NCBI RefSeq assembly: GCF_000400365.1
Contig: NZ_BAOG01000003.1
Span: 62,001-126,000, forward strand
Direction: 5' to 3'
Length of the DNA: 64,000 bases
Source: Vibrio jasicida CAIM 1864 = LMG 25398
GTDB taxonomy: Bacteria > Pseudomonadota > Gammaproteobacteria > Enterobacterales > Vibrionaceae
In this document: positions 37,412 to 48,050 of the stretch, in pieces
How the letters are laid out: the number at the start of each line of letters is the position of its first letter
Position numbering within the stretch: the stretch's first letter is position 1
Notes under the pieces: model-generated
Seen by the model: the letters and a program-made list of their open reading frames with translations, nothing else
Databases searched by the model: none
What the model was told of the DNA's origin: nothing
Program-made: the position numbers and the translations under genes

Positions 37412-39700
37412 ATGAATTCAAAGTTAATACCTAGTTTCATCGCTTTGGCTGCATTCAGTCCTGCTACCTATTCATTGTGCTTTATCGATGGTGTGTCTGA
37501 TACACAAAGCTTAAATAGCTTCGATAGTCAGCGTCTAGAAGGGCACCTCCATCAGGAATTTTTCTCAGAACCTCAGTTTGGCTCTACATTCGGTGAGCTA
37601 GAACACTCTTCACAACAACAGCTGTTTTCTGAGGCATGGCCTTCAACAGAAGAGGCATTAAATGCTGTACCAGTAGCCTCAGAAAGTGCGTTAAGTGGCC
37701 CTGCAATATTAAATCGTCTGGGTCGAGCTGGAAGCTCTACACTTGAAGTGCTTGGCCCTGTTGGCGATGCCTTTGCTGTGGGGGTTTGGGCAGAGAGTAT
37801 GGCATCTACATTTTCCAAAGAGTCATCGACGCGTTTAGATAAAGCAGCGTCTGTCTTCTCGATTGTGCCATTGGTCGGTGATGAGCTAAACATGCTGTCC
37901 AATGATATTAAATACTTTGCAGCGAAAGAGAAGATTGAGGAGTTTGAATCTCAAACTCACTATGTTTTTAATGGTCATCATCCTGATTTCAATCGATTTC
38001 ATCACAAAAAGGAAGACGCAATTAAGCTGATTAATCAATACGATAGGCACGTTAACGCGTCGATTGAAATGTACATCGACCAACTATTGCTTGCTGCGGA
38101 TACGGAATATCGCCGAATAACAGCAGGTTATGACCGTCAGCTTGTGAGGCAAATGGCGAGGATGGATCTGGAATACCTCAAGGTTTATGGTCACATATCA
38201 GAGCAATCAAATCTCAATAGCCCGTTATGCTCGGACGTTGCTGATAATCCGCTTAATTTGCTGGATTGTGTCAAATCACAAGGTCAGGAGCGGATTCAGC
38301 TGATCGCTCAACAATTATCCTCGTCAGAATTAAATCAACTTCACCTAAAATTACACGAAGCGAAGCGCTCGCTTGTCCAAACTTCCATAAATAACTTGCA
38401 GGAGCACAAAGACATACTGCTCAGTAATGTCATTGCTCGTGCAAAGAGCCATCTTACTGAAGTCTACCAATACACGAGACTTAACCGACGTTTACTTGAG
38501 GAGAGGGCACGTATGAGTGGGTTGCGTGAGTATGCGAAAGTGAATTGGAATGTGGATTATTTGTCAGAAGAGCAATTACATACCGCGACATTTGAAGTGA
38601 AGCCAGCAAGAGAGTGTTGGGGTATACCGTCCGTTTATCCCGGTGGTATTCAGGCATCGCTTGACGCATGTAAAGACTCAGGACCGCTCTATGACACCTA
38701 CCATGTATCTAAAGATCAAGAGCTCGTTGATGTGATCAGAAAATCGTTTAACTTCGATGTGGATACTTATGTGGGAGCGAAGGTCAACCAAGGTTGGCAG
38801 TCGGGATTACTGCGCTCTAAATTACATGATGTGGCTTATGCGTATGTATTTGGTCAACTCTCAAATCAAGCATTTGAAACCTTGATAACACAGCTATCAA
38901 CAATGAAAGTGCTTCCTTATCAAACTACCTTAACCGAGTACTTAAATAGCCAGGGCTTGAATGCTAACAATCCTGAGCAAAGGAAAGACTGGTATCAGCT
39001 TAGCCGTTGGTATGAACTGCTTTTAACTGAAAAACCATCCGGAGGGGTATTAAGTGCTATCAAGCAATATGAAGTGTTCCGCGCTTTCATACAGCCAGTC
39101 TTCGAACAAACGATTGTTGCGGCTTACCTTCGTGATGTTTACTACTCAATACCTTACCCAAGCCTCTATTCAGCGAAGAACCTTCGATTTTATTCTCCAA
39201 TTATGGCAAATACTTTTGACCAAGTTGTAGCGAGCTCCAACGCGAACACGCTGCTGAGAAACTTAGATTCGGCTGTGGGTGAAATCATCGAAAAAGTACA
39301 TGAGGTTAATACCGCTAACGACTTACATTATCTACTTGGTGATTTGGCCTTGTACGCACAAATCGCTCAACACCAACAATCTGAAGTGCATGTACTGACG
39401 TCTGGTGTTAATTCTGCCCAGCTTTTTAATAGTTCATTATCAGTGGTGCATAGACAGTATCTCAATGAAGCGCATCAGCGGGTCCTTTTTCAGCAAGTGA
39501 AAGCATCAGATCAGCATCCTCTTTGGCAAGCGCTGTCTAATGTCGGTAACAAACTGTCTGAAGGTGAACTGGAGTTGGCGATTACTCAGTTGGGTGATGT
39601 TATTCGGAACAACGAAATGACAATGCTTCCGCAGATTAACGAAGTGCTTCTCCAAGAGCTAGAAGAGCTTATCGAGCTACAGATTAAGATTGAGGGTTAA
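37412..39700 (+). CDS. Large exported protein A2 of the toxin-like cluster (paralogue of A1)
   Basis: 762 aa with signal peptide (about 1-21) and an early mature cysteine (SLCFIDG). The LGPVGDAFAVGVWAESM segment (about 114-130) matches that of the 880-aa paralogue, and IVPLVGDEL follows at about 151-159. Long helical regions follow, with cysteines in LCSDVADN...LLDC (about 270-288) and CWGIPS...DAC (about 408-426). The C-terminal 100 residues are a charged, probably coiled-coil helix. The ribosome site is weak. Directly followed by the metalloprotease gene after 4 bp. The presence of two different copies suggests alternative receptors, or one partner per enzyme. Confidence 0.7.
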   Translation: MNSKLIPSFIALAAFSPATYSLCFIDGVSDTQSLNSFDSQRLEGHLHQEFFSEPQFGSTFGELEHSSQQQLFSEAWPSTEEALNAVPVASESALSGPAILNRLGRAGSSTLEVLGPVGDAFAVGVWAESMASTFSKESSTRLDKAASVFSIVPLVGDELNMLSNDIKYFAAKEKIEEFESQTHYVFNGHHPDFNRFHHKKEDAIKLINQYDRHVNASIEMYIDQLLLAADTEYRRITAGYDRQLVRQMARMDLEYLKVYGHISEQSNLNSPLCSDVADNPLNLLDCVKSQGQERIQLIAQQLSSSELNQLHLKLHEAKRSLVQTSINNLQEHKDILLSNVIARAKSHLTEVYQYTRLNRRLLEERARMSGLREYAKVNWNVDYLSEEQLHTATFEVKPARECWGIPSVYPGGIQASLDACKDSGPLYDTYHVSKDQELVDVIRKSFNFDVDTYVGAKVNQGWQSGLLRSKLHDVAYAYVFGQLSNQAFETLITQLSTMKVLPYQTTLTEYLNSQGLNANNPEQRKDWYQLSRWYELLLTEKPSGGVLSAIKQYEVFRAFIQPVFEQTIVAAYLRDVYYSIPYPSLYSAKNLRFYSPIMANTFDQVVASSNANTLLRNLDSAVGEIIEKVHEVNTANDLHYLLGDLALYAQIAQHQQSEVHVLTSGVNSAQLFNSSLSVVHRQYLNEAHQRVLFQQVKASDQHPLWQALSNVGNKLSEGELELAITQLGDVIRNNEMTMLPQINEVLLQELEELIELQIKIEG

Positions 39701-39704
39701 TAGG

Positions 39705-41321
39705 ATGAAAACTTTAACAAAAGTGATGTCAGTCATTTTTACATTCTCAATATTGATTGGAAGTGCTTTTGCTGGTGGTGGTGCAGAGATGGGGGAGTTT
39801 TATGCTGCCCCTGATGGTGTGAAGGTCATTTATGGGTACAACACCCCGCAGTACGGTAATCTCTATCGAGTATCAACTAACCTGTATGTACAAACAAAGG
39901 ATGACGCTTATCTTGCAGATATTAAACTTCTGATTCAAAAACTGAAAATATCACCGACTGGGCGAGAAGTGTTGCGCCAAATCGCGACTTATACTCCCGT
40001 CAATGCTCCAGAAGATACTGTAGCCCCCCTTATTGAGCATCTTCAAGGCGTTGATACGAACAAGGTTAATGTGGTGACCGTGATTCGCGAGCCGGAAAGC
40101 GCTGGTCGTTTGTTTGAGACCGTTCCTTCCAGTTTCGTTGATAGGCAAAAGTCTGAGCTTGTCTATTCAAGGCAATTTGATGGAAAAGGCGTGTCAAACA
40201 CGGTGTTCTTTTCTACCCAAGAGGTGGTTAATATTCCGGGAACGGACAAGCCTTTTGATCAAGCGGTCGCGCTAGGTCATGAGTTAATTCATGCTCGTGA
40301 TTACGCTTCAGGCGCGATGCCTCCAGGTAGTGTGCTATTAAAGCATCGTCATCCCGAAACCGGACAGGTTACGGAGTACTCGATTGAAAATGCCGAATAT
40401 CAAACGACGGGAATTTTCCATTATAACAATGCAGAAAGCGGCAGAGATGCTGAGACTGCGATAAGTGCAATTCGTAGTGATGCGATCATGAGGCGGGAAG
40501 AGATGTACTTCCGCTGGAAATCTAATGGGCAGAGCAAGCCGAAAGCTTATTTGAAAAATGAAAAGGTAGTGAGTGAGTTTCATTTGGCCGATGATCTTGG
40601 CGCATATAAGAGAAATACTTATTGGCCTGCAGGGCAGTACCAATATCATCCTTATACGGTTGAGGTAAGGCCTGCTGCTGCAGGATCTCTATCACCCAAA
40701 TGGAATACATTGGAGGGTAAGCAAGCCCATGTCGAAGTTCGTCGAGCATTGAACCAGTCTTTGAGTGAAGGCAAGGAGACGGCGATTGTGCTTATTGATG
40801 CGACCGAGCAACGATTATCGCAAAGCTTACAACACTCTCCGGCGCTGACAAGGCGTGGTTTAGGGAACCAAAGTGCGATCTTAAATTATGCTGCTAAGAA
40901 CAACATTAAAGTGGTCAATGCTTATAGTTCTGAAAATGAAACGCCTCTGGCGAGTTTGAAGAAGAAAAAACGCAGCCGAATGTACCGCGCAATTCTCGGG
41001 CAACCCGAAAGTTCGGGTGGATACAAAGATGTTCAGTTTAGTTTGGACAATCAATCCTTACTTTCACAAGAACTCGAAGGTCAAGATACTGTACTTGTGA
41101 TGGCGTATTCCGATGGTCAAATGACAACAAACATCGTCGATAGCTTATCAGATGACCTCAATAAGCAAGTTCTGGTCTCACGACATTCTAATCTCGATTA
41201 TCAACCTTCAAACTTGAGTGTAGAAGAGAGTACCGCTTGGTTGAATATCCGAGAAAAACAGAATGTGAAAATGCTCGGCTCTGGCAGCCGTAGCCGTTTC
41301 AACATTTGCAGTATTCAGTAA
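39705..41321 (+). CDS. Exported M91-like zinc metalloprotease with isochorismatase-like C-terminal domain
   Basis: 538 aa from the ATG at 39705, four bases after the previous stop. Signal peptide about 1-23 (ending AFA). The zinc motif GHELIHARDY has HELIH at 192-196, and a glutamate in SIENAEYQTTG (E228 or E231) can be the third ligand; this pattern fits peptidase M91, the family of the effector NleD. Residues about 360-520 read like an isochorismatase-like alpha/beta domain (AIVLIDATEQ; ILNYAAKNNIKVVNAYS; DTVLVMAYSDGQMTTNIVDSL), but the usual catalytic cysteine position appears lost. It also ends with a cysteine near the C-terminus (FNICSIQ). Likely an enzymatic toxin subunit. Confidence 0.72.
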   Translation: MKTLTKVMSVIFTFSILIGSAFAGGGAEMGEFYAAPDGVKVIYGYNTPQYGNLYRVSTNLYVQTKDDAYLADIKLLIQKLKISPTGREVLRQIATYTPVNAPEDTVAPLIEHLQGVDTNKVNVVTVIREPESAGRLFETVPSSFVDRQKSELVYSRQFDGKGVSNTVFFSTQEVVNIPGTDKPFDQAVALGHELIHARDYASGAMPPGSVLLKHRHPETGQVTEYSIENAEYQTTGIFHYNNAESGRDAETAISAIRSDAIMRREEMYFRWKSNGQSKPKAYLKNEKVVSEFHLADDLGAYKRNTYWPAGQYQYHPYTVEVRPAAAGSLSPKWNTLEGKQAHVEVRRALNQSLSEGKETAIVLIDATEQRLSQSLQHSPALTRRGLGNQSAILNYAAKNNIKVVNAYSSENETPLASLKKKKRSRMYRAILGQPESSGGYKDVQFSLDNQSLLSQELEGQDTVLVMAYSDGQMTTNIVDSLSDDLNKQVLVSRHSNLDYQPSNLSVEESTAWLNIREKQNVKMLGSGSRSRFNICSIQ

Positions 41322-41365
41322 TGTGCTGATGATGTTGCTACAAAGGTAACAAGAAGAATCAAAAA

Positions 41366-41405
41366 ACAAAGCCGATTGAGTGTGCTGCTCAATCGGCTTT
41401 TTCTT
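41366..41405. terminator. Terminator between the toxin-like cluster and hutH
   Basis: AAGCCGATTGAG-N7-CTCAATCGGCTT, a perfect 12-bp stem with A run left and TTTTTCTT right. It works for both convergent units. Confidence 0.9.
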
Positions 41406-41418
41406 AATAAGAAGTGTA

Positions 41419-42954
41419 TTAGTGCACGCTAGGGAGCAAACTCTCTGGCATTAATGCATTGTGCAGTGCCAGTTTGAGAAGGGCGTTTGCCTGCTCAATA
41501 TCGGGTGCGAAGTAACGGTCTTTGTCGTAGAACGAGACTTTCTCGCGCAGCATTTGCTTAGCAATCTCGATGCGTTCGGAGGACTTGTTTGGTGCACGGA
41601 AATCCAACCCTTGCGCGGCTGATAAGTATTCAACCGCCAAAATACCACGCGTGTTTTCTCCCATCTCTTTCAGGCGGCGAGCCGCAAAAGTTGCCATCGA
41701 AACATGGTCTTCTTGATTTGCGGATGTTGGCAAGCTATCGACAGAAGCAGGGTGAGCCAGTGTTTTGTTTTCACTTGCTAACGCAGCCGACGTCACCTGC
41801 GCAATCATAAAGCCTGAGTTCACACCGCCATTGTCGACCAAGAATGGAGGAAGCTTAGATAGCGCGCTATCAATAAGCAGTGCCATACGACGCTCTGACA
41901 AGCTACCAATTTCTGCAATCGCAAGGGCAAGGTTATCTGCGGCCATTGCCACGGGCTCGGCATGGAAGTTACCGCCGGAGATGATGTCGTTATCTTCAGC
42001 AAACACCAACGGGTTATCTGATACTGAGTTCGCTTCTACTTGCAGGATCTCCGCGGAATTACGAATTTGCTGTAAACATGCGCCCATGACTTGAGGTTGG
42101 CAACGAAGTGAATATGGATCTTGTACTTTTTCGCAATCGGTGTGTGATTCACCAATCTCGCTGGTTGCTTCTAGCATATGTCGATACGCTAATGCGGCAT
42201 CCATTTGGCTACGATGACCACGAACACGATGAATGCGAGGGTCGAACGGACGACGGCTACCTAATGCAGCTTCTACCGACATCGCCCCGCAAACCGTCGC
42301 GGATGAGAACAGATCCTCTGCGATGAATAGGCCTTCCAGTGCAAATGCCGTTGACGCTTGAGTACCGTTAAGCAGTGCTAAACCTTCTTTTGGGGCCAGC
42401 GTGATTGGCTCTAGACCGGCAATTTGCAGAGCTTCTAAGCCAGAAATGACTTTGCCATTGTGACGTGCTTGGCCTTCACCAAGAAGCACCGTACTCATGT
42501 GAGCCAGCGGCGCTAAGTCACCCGATGCGCCTACTGAGCCTTTTTGTGGAACGCATGGATACACCTGCGCATTCACAAGGTCAATCAGCATGTTGATGAC
42601 TTTCAAGCGCAAGCCAGAGAAGCCACGCGCAAGGCTATTGATCTTAAGAACCATCATTAAGCGAACGGTTTCATCTGACATAAATTTGCCGATGCCCGCA
42701 GCGTGTGAAAGCACAATACTGCGTTGCAGCGTTTCTAAATCTTCTGGCGCAATACGTGTGTTCGCGAGTAGACCGAAACCCGTATTGATGCCATAAACGG
42801 TGCGATCTTCTGCAATCACTCGGTCGACAACTTGAGTGCTTTCCTCAATGGCCGGAATGGCTTCTGGGTCGAGAGTAAGGTTGACAGGTGAGCGGCTCAC
42901 CTGACGCAGTTCGTTTAAGCTAATATGGCCTGGCTTTAGCGTTAAATTGAGCAT
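41419..42954 (-). CDS. hutH: Histidine ammonia-lyase
   Basis: First enzyme of histidine breakdown: L-histidine to urocanate and ammonia. 511 aa from the ATG at 42954, the usual start (MLNLTLKPG); an ATG three codons upstream lies directly on the AAGG ribosome site and is less likely. The MIO cofactor forms from Ala-Ser-Gly in [14 protein letters not shown] (about 142-155). Other family segments are YGINTGFG (near 52) and QEDHVSM (near 412). It is the last gene of the hut cluster; the hutU stop lies 11 bp upstream. Confidence 0.96.
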   Translation of the reverse strand: MLNLTLKPGHISLNELRQVSRSPVNLTLDPEAIPAIEESTQVVDRVIAEDRTVYGINTGFGLLANTRIAPEDLETLQRSIVLSHAAGIGKFMSDETVRLMMVLKINSLARGFSGLRLKVINMLIDLVNAQVYPCVPQKGSVGASGDLAPLAHMSTVLLGEGQARHNGKVISGLEALQIAGLEPITLAPKEGLALLNGTQASTAFALEGLFIAEDLFSSATVCGAMSVEAALGSRRPFDPRIHRVRGHRSQMDAALAYRHMLEATSEIGESHTDCEKVQDPYSLRCQPQVMGACLQQIRNSAEILQVEANSVSDNPLVFAEDNDIISGGNFHAEPVAMAADNLALAIAEIGSLSERRMALLIDSALSKLPPFLVDNGGVNSGFMIAQVTSAALASENKTLAHPASVDSLPTSANQEDHVSMATFAARRLKEMGENTRGILAVEYLSAAQGLDFRAPNKSSERIEIAKQMLREKVSFYDKDRYFAPDIEQANALLKLALHNALMPESLLPSVH

Positions 42955-42965
42955 GTCTTTCATCC

Positions 42966-44663
42966 TTACTTCAGCTTTTTCAGTTCTTCGTTGAGCATTG
43001 GTAGATCTAATTTTTGTTCGGCTGCGCATTGTTTGGCGATGTCGTAGCCGGCATCGGCATGACGCATAACGCCCGTCGCTGGGTCATTGTGAAGTACGCG
43101 AGCAATACGCTCAGACGCATCATCACTGCCGTCACAACAAATCACCATACCCGAGTGTTGAGAGAAGCCCATACCAACACCGCCTCCGTGGTGTAGAGAC
43201 ACCCACGTTGCGCCGCCTGCTGTATTCAATAGCGCATTAAGTAGCGGCCAATCCGATACGGCATCAGAGCCATCCATCATCCCTTCGGTTTCTCGGTTCG
43301 GGCTGGCTACCGAGCCAGAGTCTAAGTGGTCACGGCCAATAACAACCGGTGCTTTAAGTTCACCGTTTTTCACCATTTCGTTGAAGGCTTGGCCAAGACG
43401 TTCACGGTCTTTTAAACCCACCCAACAGATACGTGCCGGTAGACCTTGGAACTGAATGCGTTCACGTGCCATGTCTAGCCAGTTGTGCAGGTGAGGGTTA
43501 TCAGGGATCAGCTCTTTTACTTTCTGATCGGTTTTGTAGATGTCCTCTGGATCGCCAGACAACGCTGCCCAACGGAATGGCCCTATACCTTCACAGAACA
43601 AAGGGCGAATGTAAGCCGGTACGAAACCAGGGAAATCAAATGCGTTTTCTACGCCTTCTTCCAACGCCATTTGACGGATATTGTTTCCGTAATCCAGTGT
43701 TGCAGCGCCGCGGTTTTGCAGCTCTAGCATGGCTTGAACTTGTACAGCCATTGATTGTTTCGCCGCTTTCACTACGCCGGCTTCATTTTGCAAGCGCATT
43801 TCTGCTGCATGAGACATGCTCCAACCTTGAGGTAAGTAGCCGTTCAATGGGTCGTGCGCAGAGGTTTGGTCTGTTACTACATCTGGTGTGATGTTACGTT
43901 CCACAAGCTCTGGGAAGATGTCTGCTGCGTTGCCTAGTAGACCGACAGAAATAGGCGTGTCGGATTCTTTGATCATCGCTAGCGCTTCATCCAACGATGT
44001 GGCTTTCTTGTCGACGTAGCCTGTGCGTAGACGGTAATCGATACGTGATTCATCGCACTCGACGGCTATCATAGAGAAGCCTGCCATGGTACCTGCTAAG
44101 GTTTGCGCGCCACCCATACCACCTAGACCGCCAGTTAAAATCCAACGACCTTTTGCCTCGCCGTTAAAGTGCTTTTTAGCGACCGAGACAAACGTCTCGT
44201 AAGTGCCTTGAACAATGCCTTGTGAGCCGATGTAAATCCAGCTACCTGCAGTCATTTGTCCGTACATCATCAGGCCTTCTTTATCGAGCTCATTGAAGTG
44301 CTCCCAGTTGGCCCAATGTGGTACTAGGTTTGAGTTCGCAATCAGAACGCGTGGCGCATTTTTGTGAGTCGGGAAAACGCCAACTGGTTTGCCTGATTGA
44401 ACGAGAAGAGTTTGGTCATCGTCGAGTCTTTCTAACACTTCAACAATCTTATCGAAGCATTCCCAATTTCGTGCTGCTCGACCGATACCACCGTATACAA
44501 CGAGCGAGTGAGGGTGCTCGGCTACGTCTGGGTCAAGGTTGTTCATCAGCATACGAAGTGGGGCTTCCGTCAGCCAAGATTTGGCGCGCAGGTCGGTACC
44601 GCGTGGAGCACGAATTGTTCTGCTGGTATCAAGTCGTGGATCTTGTCCTTGGCGCTGTGTCAT
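42966..44663 (-). CDS. hutU: Urocanate hydratase
   Basis: Converts urocanate to imidazolonepropionate with tightly bound NAD. 565 aa, normal length. Visible family segments are [11 protein letters not shown] (about 58-68), the dinucleotide-type glycine cluster [11 protein letters not shown] (about 177-187), DQTSAHDP (about 270) and [15 protein letters not shown] near the C-terminus (about 495). AAAGGAG precedes the ATG. It follows hutG after 96 bp, so a secondary promoter is possible, and is tightly followed by hutH. Confidence 0.97.
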   Translation of the reverse strand: MTQRQGQDPRLDTSRTIRAPRGTDLRAKSWLTEAPLRMLMNNLDPDVAEHPHSLVVYGGIGRAARNWECFDKIVEVLERLDDDQTLLVQSGKPVGVFPTHKNAPRVLIANSNLVPHWANWEHFNELDKEGLMMYGQMTAGSWIYIGSQGIVQGTYETFVSVAKKHFNGEAKGRWILTGGLGGMGGAQTLAGTMAGFSMIAVECDESRIDYRLRTGYVDKKATSLDEALAMIKESDTPISVGLLGNAADIFPELVERNITPDVVTDQTSAHDPLNGYLPQGWSMSHAAEMRLQNEAGVVKAAKQSMAVQVQAMLELQNRGAATLDYGNNIRQMALEEGVENAFDFPGFVPAYIRPLFCEGIGPFRWAALSGDPEDIYKTDQKVKELIPDNPHLHNWLDMARERIQFQGLPARICWVGLKDRERLGQAFNEMVKNGELKAPVVIGRDHLDSGSVASPNRETEGMMDGSDAVSDWPLLNALLNTAGGATWVSLHHGGGVGMGFSQHSGMVICCDGSDDASERIARVLHNDPATGVMRHADAGYDIAKQCAAEQKLDLPMLNEELKKLK

Positions 44664-44759
44664 TTTAAGACTCCTTTAGTTTCACGTGTGTACCAAGTCT
44701 GTGCTTGGCTATTTCTACTCGAGTAAAGTGCTGTTCGAGTTAATCGTTATTGGGTTTGC

Positions 44760-45773
44760 TTATTTAGGCTTGTGGTCTTTCTCTGCCATAGCATTGGCGA
44801 TGTCCCAACATAGGCGGGCTGCCAATCGAGCGGTTTGACTATCGACGTCATACGTGGGGTTGTACTCGGCAATGTCCGCAAGCATGAGTTTGTTTTTGTA
44901 ATGTAGGATTCGGTCTAAAAACGGCGAAATGATGTCGTAGCTGACTCCTCTCGCTGCTGGGGCGCTAACACCCGGTGCTGTTGCCGCAGGGAATACGTCC
45001 AAATCAATCGTTAGATAGAGGTAATCGCAGTCATCGATAAAGTGCTGTAGCTGCGTTAAATGGTAACTGTGGTTCATGTAGCAAAGCTGTTTGTCTTCCA
45101 CATACCAAACGTTGAGCTCGTCCGCTTTCTGGAATAGCGCTTTGGTATTGCTGCTGCGACTGACGCCAATGCAAGCGTAATGAAACTTCCAATCATTGCG
45201 TTGGCAGAAGTGATGAATTTGATTAAACGGTGTGCCTGAGCTTGGTTTTACATCTGCCAGCGAACTTTCAAAAGCGCGTAGGTCAAAATGTGCGTCGAAG
45301 TTGATTATGCCAATCTTTGGCCGCTTTTCTGGGTGATGAGTTTTGAAGTATTCGGCCAACCCAGAAAATGACGCCCATGCGATCTCATGCCCGCCACCTA
45401 GGACGACGACAGGTGAATGGGGTAGTGCCTGAGCAACTGTGGCCGCGCATTGCGATTGGCTGCTCTCTAGTAAGTCGTCTTCGCAAACGACAGTACCGAG
45501 GTCATAAAGCGGCGCATCTTGGTGCCAAGCGAGATTGGCTAGGGCACGACGGATTAAATCTGGTGACTTTTTCGCGCCAATACGGCCTTTATTTCTGGCA
45601 ACACCCGCATCGGTAGCAAAACCAAGGATCGAGACGCCTTCGCTTTTGCTCGGCAACTCTTCGACAGAAATATTTTTAATCACGTGGTGAACGCGTTTAC
45701 CCAGTTCTCCATCTTCAGCATCATGACGACCTTGCCAGTGAAATGGAGCGGTATTCAGATCTGATTGAGCCAT
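44760..45773 (-). CDS. hutG: Formimidoylglutamase
   Basis: Last step of this hut route: N-formimidoyl-L-glutamate to glutamate and formamide. 337 aa from the ATG at 45773, which has GGAGGA seven bases upstream (inside the end of hutI). Arginase-fold manganese ligands are visible in [10 protein letters not shown] (about 127), NFDAHFDLR (about 160) and TIDLDVFPA (about 262). The hutI stop and this start are separated by one base (TGA-C-ATG), showing translational coupling. Confidence 0.94.
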   Translation of the reverse strand: MAQSDLNTAPFHWQGRHDAEDGELGKRVHHVIKNISVEELPSKSEGVSILGFATDAGVARNKGRIGAKKSPDLIRRALANLAWHQDAPLYDLGTVVCEDDLLESSQSQCAATVAQALPHSPVVVLGGGHEIAWASFSGLAEYFKTHHPEKRPKIGIINFDAHFDLRAFESSLADVKPSSGTPFNQIHHFCQRNDWKFHYACIGVSRSSNTKALFQKADELNVWYVEDKQLCYMNHSYHLTQLQHFIDDCDYLYLTIDLDVFPAATAPGVSAPAARGVSYDIISPFLDRILHYKNKLMLADIAEYNPTYDVDSQTARLAARLCWDIANAMAEKDHKPK

Positions 45774-45774
45774 G

Positions 45775-47025
45775 TCACAGTCCTCCGTGAGAGACATATT
45801 CACCATTGACTATACGACCTACCAAACGTTTTGCGCCGACTTGATAACTGAGGTCTGCTGGGTGTTCGATATCCCAAATTGAGAAGTCAGCATCATAACC
45901 GACTTCAATCACGCCACGAGATTCCCCATAACCCAACGCTTTTGCTGCGTTTTGAGTGACGCCACGCAGTGCTTCTTGAGGTGTTAAACGGAACAGAGTG
46001 CAAGCCATGTTAAGCATCAAGGTTAAATCAGAAAATGGCGATGTCCCCGGGTTGATGTCTGTCGCTATCGCCATTGGCACCTTGTGCGCTCTAAGTAATT
46101 CGATAGGAGGCAATTGGGTTTCACGTAAGAAGTAAAATGCACCAGGGAGCAAGGTTGCGACGGTAGAAGAGTTGGCAAGGGCACGTACGCCAATTTCATC
46201 CAGATATTCAATATGATCGGCAGAAAGGCCATTGTATTGGGCGGTTAAAGCCGTACCACCCAAATCAGAGAGCTGCTCAGTATGACCTTTCACATGCAAG
46301 CCATGTTTTTTTGCCGCTTCAAAGACACGCTCTGTTTGGACTAAGTTAAAACCAATCGATTCACAAAACACATCGACGCTGGTGGCGAGCTTTTCTTCTG
46401 CCACGAGCGGAATAATGTCATCACAAATATGTTGGATATAATCGTCAGCACGGTCTTTAAATTCTGGTGGAAGTGCATGAGCGGCGAGCAGGGTTGTGGT
46501 GATTTTGACTTTGCGCTCTTGCTCTAAGGCTTTCGCTGCTCGCAGCATCTTGATTTCATCAGCTAGCGTGAGACCGTAACCAGACTTAACTTCGATAGAG
46601 GTAACTCCGCTTGCGAGCAATCCATCTAAACGTGGTAAAGCGAGTTCGATAAGTTGTTCTACAGTGGCGGCACGAGTGGCATGGACGGTAGAGAGAATAC
46701 CGCCGCCTTGCTTGGCGATTTCTTCATAAGGCACACCATTGAGGCGCATTTCAAACTCGTTGGCTCGATTTCCGGCGTACACAAGATGAGTGTGGCAATC
46801 AATCAAACCTGGCAACAAAAGCTTGCTTTGAAGATCAATGGTTTGTTCGTAGTGGTCTGGATTCAAAATGGATTCGGTATGTTCGCTATCGTTACCTTGT
46901 TCTTTCGTGCTGATGGCGACAATTTTTCCTGATCGAATTCCCACACGAGCAATTGGAGTTGGCAAGTATCCTTGTTCTCTTTCTTGCATGGTTACCAGTC
47001 GTGCATTTTCAATCAACAAATCCAT
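45775..47025 (-). CDS. hutI: Imidazolonepropionase
   Basis: Hydrolyses imidazolone-5-propionate to formimidoylglutamate. 416 aa from ATG at 47025 ([10 protein letters not shown]), chosen for family length and GGGA spacing; another ATG lies two codons upstream. Amidohydrolase metal motifs are [14 protein letters not shown] (about 78-91), VKGHTEQLS (about 248) and [11 protein letters not shown] (about 320). First structural gene of hutIGUH; a HutC-like palindrome lies about 32 bp upstream. Confidence 0.95.
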   Translation of the reverse strand: MDLLIENARLVTMQEREQGYLPTPIARVGIRSGKIVAISTKEQGNDSEHTESILNPDHYEQTIDLQSKLLLPGLIDCHTHLVYAGNRANEFEMRLNGVPYEEIAKQGGGILSTVHATRAATVEQLIELALPRLDGLLASGVTSIEVKSGYGLTLADEIKMLRAAKALEQERKVKITTTLLAAHALPPEFKDRADDYIQHICDDIIPLVAEEKLATSVDVFCESIGFNLVQTERVFEAAKKHGLHVKGHTEQLSDLGGTALTAQYNGLSADHIEYLDEIGVRALANSSTVATLLPGAFYFLRETQLPPIELLRAHKVPMAIATDINPGTSPFSDLTLMLNMACTLFRLTPQEALRGVTQNAAKALGYGESRGVIEVGYDADFSIWDIEHPADLSYQVGAKRLVGRIVNGEYVSHGGL

Positions 47026-47056
47026 TTCCATTCGTCCCAATACTTGCTTGATTAAA

Positions 47057-47066
47057 TGTATATACA
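47057..47066. promoter_or_regulatory. Putative HutC operator before hutI
   Basis: TGTATATACA, a perfect 10-bp palindrome, lies 32 bp before the hutI start. GntR/HutC-type repressors bind such TGTA-N2-TACA sites. Weaker half-matches (CTATACAAAT, TATGTACAAAT) occur before hutC at about 47870-47910. Confidence 0.6.
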
Positions 47067-47144
47067 AATAAATAGGAGAAAAAAGCATCACTGACAAGGC
47101 TAATGTTGCTGAAATGTGATCAAAACGAAGAAGTAATGCCTAGT

Positions 47145-47852
47145 TTACAATAAGATCTTAGAGCTTAATTTGTACTTATTGCCTGGGTGATAAAGTAACG
47201 CGGTGCTGACCAGTTTGTCTTGACTCCATGTGCGTCGGTTGAGCAGTAAGCATGGTTCATCAGCTTGCATTTTAAGATCTTGCTTCACGCGTCCATCTGG
47301 GACAATGGCTTCTACGGTATGTTCGATGGCGCTAAGAGGGCAGTTATTAGAAAGGTATTGGTTTGGTGTCATGCACGTGAAGTCTTGATTGAGGTAACTT
47401 GGTGCATATTGACTGTTCACCCAACGAAGTTCTAGCTGTATTGGTGTGCTATCTTCAAAATGAATGATCTCGCTGTAGAATACGGTAGTGCCAAGCATGA
47501 CGCCCAGTTTGGTTGCGATATCATCGTCCGCTTTGATTGCAATTTGTCGGAGAACTTCACTATGATGCTCTCGACCACGATTGCTGATCTCATCAGCAAT
47601 GTTACGAATGTCTAATAGGGGAGATTCAGACTTCTCAGCCGGATCACAAACAAAGGTGCCGAGGCGAGGGCGGCGTTGCAGTTTGCCTTCGTTAACTAAG
47701 TCTCTAATGGCTTTATTTACCGTCATTCGACTGACTCCGAATTGTTCGGTCAGCTCAAATTCTGTCGCGATGCGGTGTCCAACCATCCACTCTCCCGAAT
47801 CAATTTTATCGAGGATAAACTGTTTGATTTGCTTATAAAGTGGCGCAGACAT
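47145..47852 (-). CDS. hutC: Histidine utilization repressor (GntR family)
   Basis: 235 aa. An N-terminal winged helix-turn-helix (about 1-72; VGHRIATEFELTEQFGVSRMTVNKAIRDL) is followed by a UTRA effector-binding domain (about 90-230), which in HutC binds urocanate. It sits upstream of hutI on the same strand, so it likely represses both itself and hutIGUH until urocanate accumulates. Start ATG has AAGGAAG nearby. Confidence 0.94.
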   Translation of the reverse strand: MSAPLYKQIKQFILDKIDSGEWMVGHRIATEFELTEQFGVSRMTVNKAIRDLVNEGKLQRRPRLGTFVCDPAEKSESPLLDIRNIADEISNRGREHHSEVLRQIAIKADDDIATKLGVMLGTTVFYSEIIHFEDSTPIQLELRWVNSQYAPSYLNQDFTCMTPNQYLSNNCPLSAIEHTVEAIVPDGRVKQDLKMQADEPCLLLNRRTWSQDKLVSTALLYHPGNKYKLSSKILL

Positions 47853-48050
47853 AATGACTTCCTTTTAATTGACTATACAAATAGTGCGTAATCTATGTAC
47901 AAATTGCAAATACCTAAACCTATTCTGTGAATAGATAAAAGGAATTAGTCCGCATTCTTGAGGTCTATTGCTTGCAGTACTTTCATCAGTTGTGTAAACA
48001 AAGGTTCTCCACAACAAAATTAATAAAACAGGCAGTCACAAAGGAATTCC

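Noticed and set aside
32308..41321. Idea that the cluster is a type III or MARTX secretion locus
   Set aside because: All six proteins have ordinary Sec signal peptides and no secretion-apparatus genes, RTX repeats or chaperone genes are present.
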